From NCBI RefSeq assembly GCF_946221145.1, contig NZ_CAMIOH010000068.1, positions 1 to 15,474 on the forward strand: a stretch of 15,474 bases of DNA. The letters run 5' to 3'. Shown here one piece after another: positions 14,108-15,474 of this stretch. Each line of letters starts with the position of its first letter. The first letter of the stretch is position 1. The stretch comes from an uncultured Paracoccus sp. Lineage in GTDB: Bacteria > Pseudomonadota > Alphaproteobacteria > Rhodobacterales > Rhodobacteraceae. The notes below the pieces were generated by a model. That model ran no database searches. It was given only the letters and a program-made list of their open reading frames with translations, and was not told the origin of the DNA. A program made the translations under genes and the position numbers.

Positions 14108-14763
14108 CCGACCCCGCCGCCCGTGCCGACATCGACTTTCCGCCCCTGGCCCAGCAGCAGCGCATGGTCGAGGCGATCCTGTTCGCGTCCAGCCAGCCGC
14201 TGACCGTGCGCGATCTGGCGATGCGCCTGCCCGCAGGCTGCGATCCGGCCGAGGCCCTGGCGGGACTGCGACGCCTTTACGCGGATCGCGGCGTGGTGCT
14301 GGAAAGGATCGGCGACGGCTATGCCTTCCGCACCGCGCCCGACCTGTCCTTCCTGATGCAGCACGAGACCGTCGAACAGCGCCGCCTGTCGCGCGCGGCC
14401 ATCGAGACGCTGGCGATCATCGCCTATCACCAGCCCGTCACCCGCGCCGAGATCGAGGAGATTCGCGGCGTCGCCGTGTCGCGCGGCACGCTGGACCAGC
14501 TGATCGAGATGGACTGGGTCCGTATCGGCCGCCGCCGGATGACCCCCGGACGGCCAGCCACCTTCGTGGTCACGGAAAGATTCCTGGATCATTTCGGCCT
14601 GGAATCGGCCCGCGATCTGCCGGGACTGGCGGAACTGCGCGCGGCGGGCCTGCTGGAATCCCGACCGCCGGTCGAGGGGTTGACGATCCCCCTTGCCTTG
14701 CAGGACGCGGATGACGATATGGCACCCAGCGAACCCGGCGACGATCTGTTCGAGGACGACTGA
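14104..14763 (+). CDS. scpB: Segregation and condensation protein B
   Basis: Dimeric winged-helix protein that binds ScpA in the SMC-ScpAB complex. The 219-residue protein begins with the QRMVEAILFASSQPL helix (19-33), followed by the hallmark LSRAAIETLAIIAYHQPVTR (95-114) and EIEEIRGV, then GRPATFVVTERFLDHFGL (149-166) in the second winged helix. The tail (200-219) is strongly acidic. The GTG start at 14104 overlaps the scpA TGA by 4 bp (GTGA), the usual arrangement for these two genes, and no separate ribosome site is evident, which fits translational coupling. A 13-bp direct repeat spans the start codon. A small basic gene follows after 4 bases. Confidence 0.95.
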   Translation: MTDPAARADIDFPPLAQQQRMVEAILFASSQPLTVRDLAMRLPAGCDPAEALAGLRRLYADRGVVLERIGDGYAFRTAPDLSFLMQHETVEQRRLSRAAIETLAIIAYHQPVTRAEIEEIRGVAVSRGTLDQLIEMDWVRIGRRRMTPGRPATFVVTERFLDHFGLESARDLPGLAELRAAGLLESRPPVEGLTIPLALQDADDDMAPSEPGDDLFEDD

Positions 14764-14767
14764 CATC

Positions 14768-14959
14768 ATGACACTGACCAAGATCATCGCCTTGCTGTCC
14801 AAGCTGCTGGGCCGACGGGTTGCCAGCCGGGGCGTCGATAGGGGCATCGACCGCTTCGCCAAATCCGGCGGCATGTCGGCGAAGCAGAGCAAGGACATGC
14901 GCCAGGCTGTCAAGCGTGCCCGCCGCGCCGCACGCCTGACCCGCCGCATCGGGCACTGA
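14768..14959 (+). CDS. Small highly basic protein of unknown function
   Basis: A 63-residue product that I do not recognise. It has 12 Arg and 6 Lys against 3 Asp and no Glu (net about +15). A short hydrophobic start (TKIIALLSKLL, 4-14) precedes a segment RGVDRGIDRFAKSGGMS, then a C-terminal basic helix-like stretch (38-61) with KRARRAARLTRR. It is too short and too charged for a convincing membrane segment; an amphipathic membrane-associated or nucleic-acid-binding peptide is possible. The ATG at 14768 was chosen because it starts 4 bases after the scpB stop; the frame stays open upstream inside scpB to 14693. GAGG lies 12 bases upstream, a long spacing. It is not TatA: no TatA-like transmembrane helix or FG hinge is present. 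Codon use and tight spacing favour a real gene. Confidence 0.65.
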   Translation: MTLTKIIALLSKLLGRRVASRGVDRGIDRFAKSGGMSAKQSKDMRQAVKRARRAARLTRRIGH

Positions 14960-15000
14960 CCCACCTCGCTTTTGCCGCGCGACCGCGATAGGGCTGCGCC

Positions 15001-15474
15001 ATGGACGAAAGATTCGAGATTTTCCTGGTGGCGACACCGGGGCTGGAAACTCCGCTTGCCGCCGAAGCCTCGGATTTGGGCTGGCAGCCGGTGGTGCAGC
15101 CCGGCGGCGTGGCCATCACCGGCGGCTGGGCGGATGTGTGGCGCGCGAACCTGTGGCTGCGTGGCGCCACGCGGGTTCTGGCGCGGGTCGGCAGTTTCCG
15201 GGCGCTGCATCTGGCGCAGCTGGACAAGCGGGCGCGCAAGTTCCCCTGGGCGCAGGTGCTGCGGCGCGACGTGCCGGTGCGGGTGGAGGCGACCTGCAAG
15301 GCCAGCCGCATCTATCACGCGGGCGCCGCGGCCCAGCGGATCGAGCGGGCGATCGCCGAAGAGCTGGGCGCGCCGCTGGCCGCCGATGCCGCCCTGGTCG
15401 TGAAGGTGCGGATCGAGGATGACCTGGTGACGGTCAGCCTGGATACGACCGGCGAATCGCTGCACAAGCGCGGC
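15001..15474 (+). CDS. THUMP-domain class I RNA methyltransferase (RlmL-like), N-terminal part, cut by window edge
   Basis: I translated the frame from ATG at 15001 to the window end: 158 open codons. It begins MDERFEIFLVATPGLETPLA, as in SAM-dependent RNA methyltransferases of the RlmL/YpsC group that modify guanine or adenine in rRNA. Residues about 50-155 fit a THUMP RNA-binding domain: ANLWLRGATRVLARVGSF, then RVEATCKASRIYH, and the closing SLDTTGESLHKRG, typical just before the methyltransferase domain. The Rossmann-fold SAM-binding part and catalytic motif lie outside the window, so the modified base cannot be assigned. No good ribosome site is visible; GATAGGG is about 8 bases from the ATG. 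The 41-base gap to the small basic gene shows no terminator, so cotranscription with the scpAB block is possible. Confidence 0.9.
   Translation, partial: MDERFEIFLVATPGLETPLAAEASDLGWQPVVQPGGVAITGGWADVWRANLWLRGATRVLARVGSFRALHLAQLDKRARKFPWAQVLRRDVPVRVEATCKASRIYHAGAAAQRIERAIAEELGAPLAADAALVVKVRIEDDLVTVSLDTTGESLHKRG

Noticed and set aside
14768..14959. TatA as identity of the small gene after scpB
   Set aside because: Position would fit, but there is no TatA-type membrane helix with hinge and the protein is too basic.
13909..15465. 518-codon minus-strand frame opposite scpB and the methyltransferase
   Set aside because: Spans several well-supported plus-strand genes; typical antisense artefact of high third-position GC.

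Overview
The window is a compact, GC-rich stretch of chromosomal core genome from an alphaproteobacterium, most likely a Rhodobacteraceae member and plausibly Paracoccus. The basis is codon use, protein similarity as I recall it, and gene content: argS, a SPOR-domain protein, nagZ, scpA and scpB in a row, and glpX next to recJ. No tRNA, rRNA, CRISPR array, insertion sequence, integrase or phage gene is visible. Genes are close together and the longest gene-free stretch is 287 bases (8955-9241).

Left block (1-4745, all minus strand). In transcription order: bolA-family gene, glpX (class II fructose-1,6-bisphosphatase), recJ (single-strand exonuclease), a UPF0173 metallo-beta-lactamase-fold hydrolase, and the N-terminal half of an aminopeptidase P that runs off the window. 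The hydrolase and peptidase overlap by 4 bp. GC-rich hairpins sit in the bolA-glpX and glpX-recJ gaps.

Middle block (4746-8954). A divergent gap separates bolA from a plus-strand J-domain protein with a possible zinc-binding N-terminal module. That gene converges on a minus-strand pair: a RhlE-like DEAD-box RNA helicase with a long repetitive charged tail, followed 9 bp later by lnt (apolipoprotein N-acyltransferase). The convergent gap holds a strong hairpin and one copy of a short repeat.

Right block (8955-15474, plus strand). A 287-bp divergent region carries a candidate argS promoter and a possibly structured leader for the helicase. Then come argS, an inner-membrane SPOR protein, nagZ (peptidoglycan recycling), scpA and scpB (kleisin and winged-helix partners of SMC), a 63-residue basic protein of unknown function, and the start of a THUMP-containing RNA methyltransferase. 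SPOR/nagZ share one base (TGATG) and scpA/scpB overlap by 4 bp, which suggests translational coupling. The block links translation (argS), envelope and septum biology (SPOR, NagZ) and chromosome segregation (ScpAB).

I do not see a previously undescribed multi-gene system. The points most worth a second look are small: a matching sequence directly after the stop codons of lnt and nagZ, a possibly structured helicase leader with an 11-codon upstream reading frame, an exact 26-residue repeat in the helicase tail, and the zinc-like motif in the J-domain protein.
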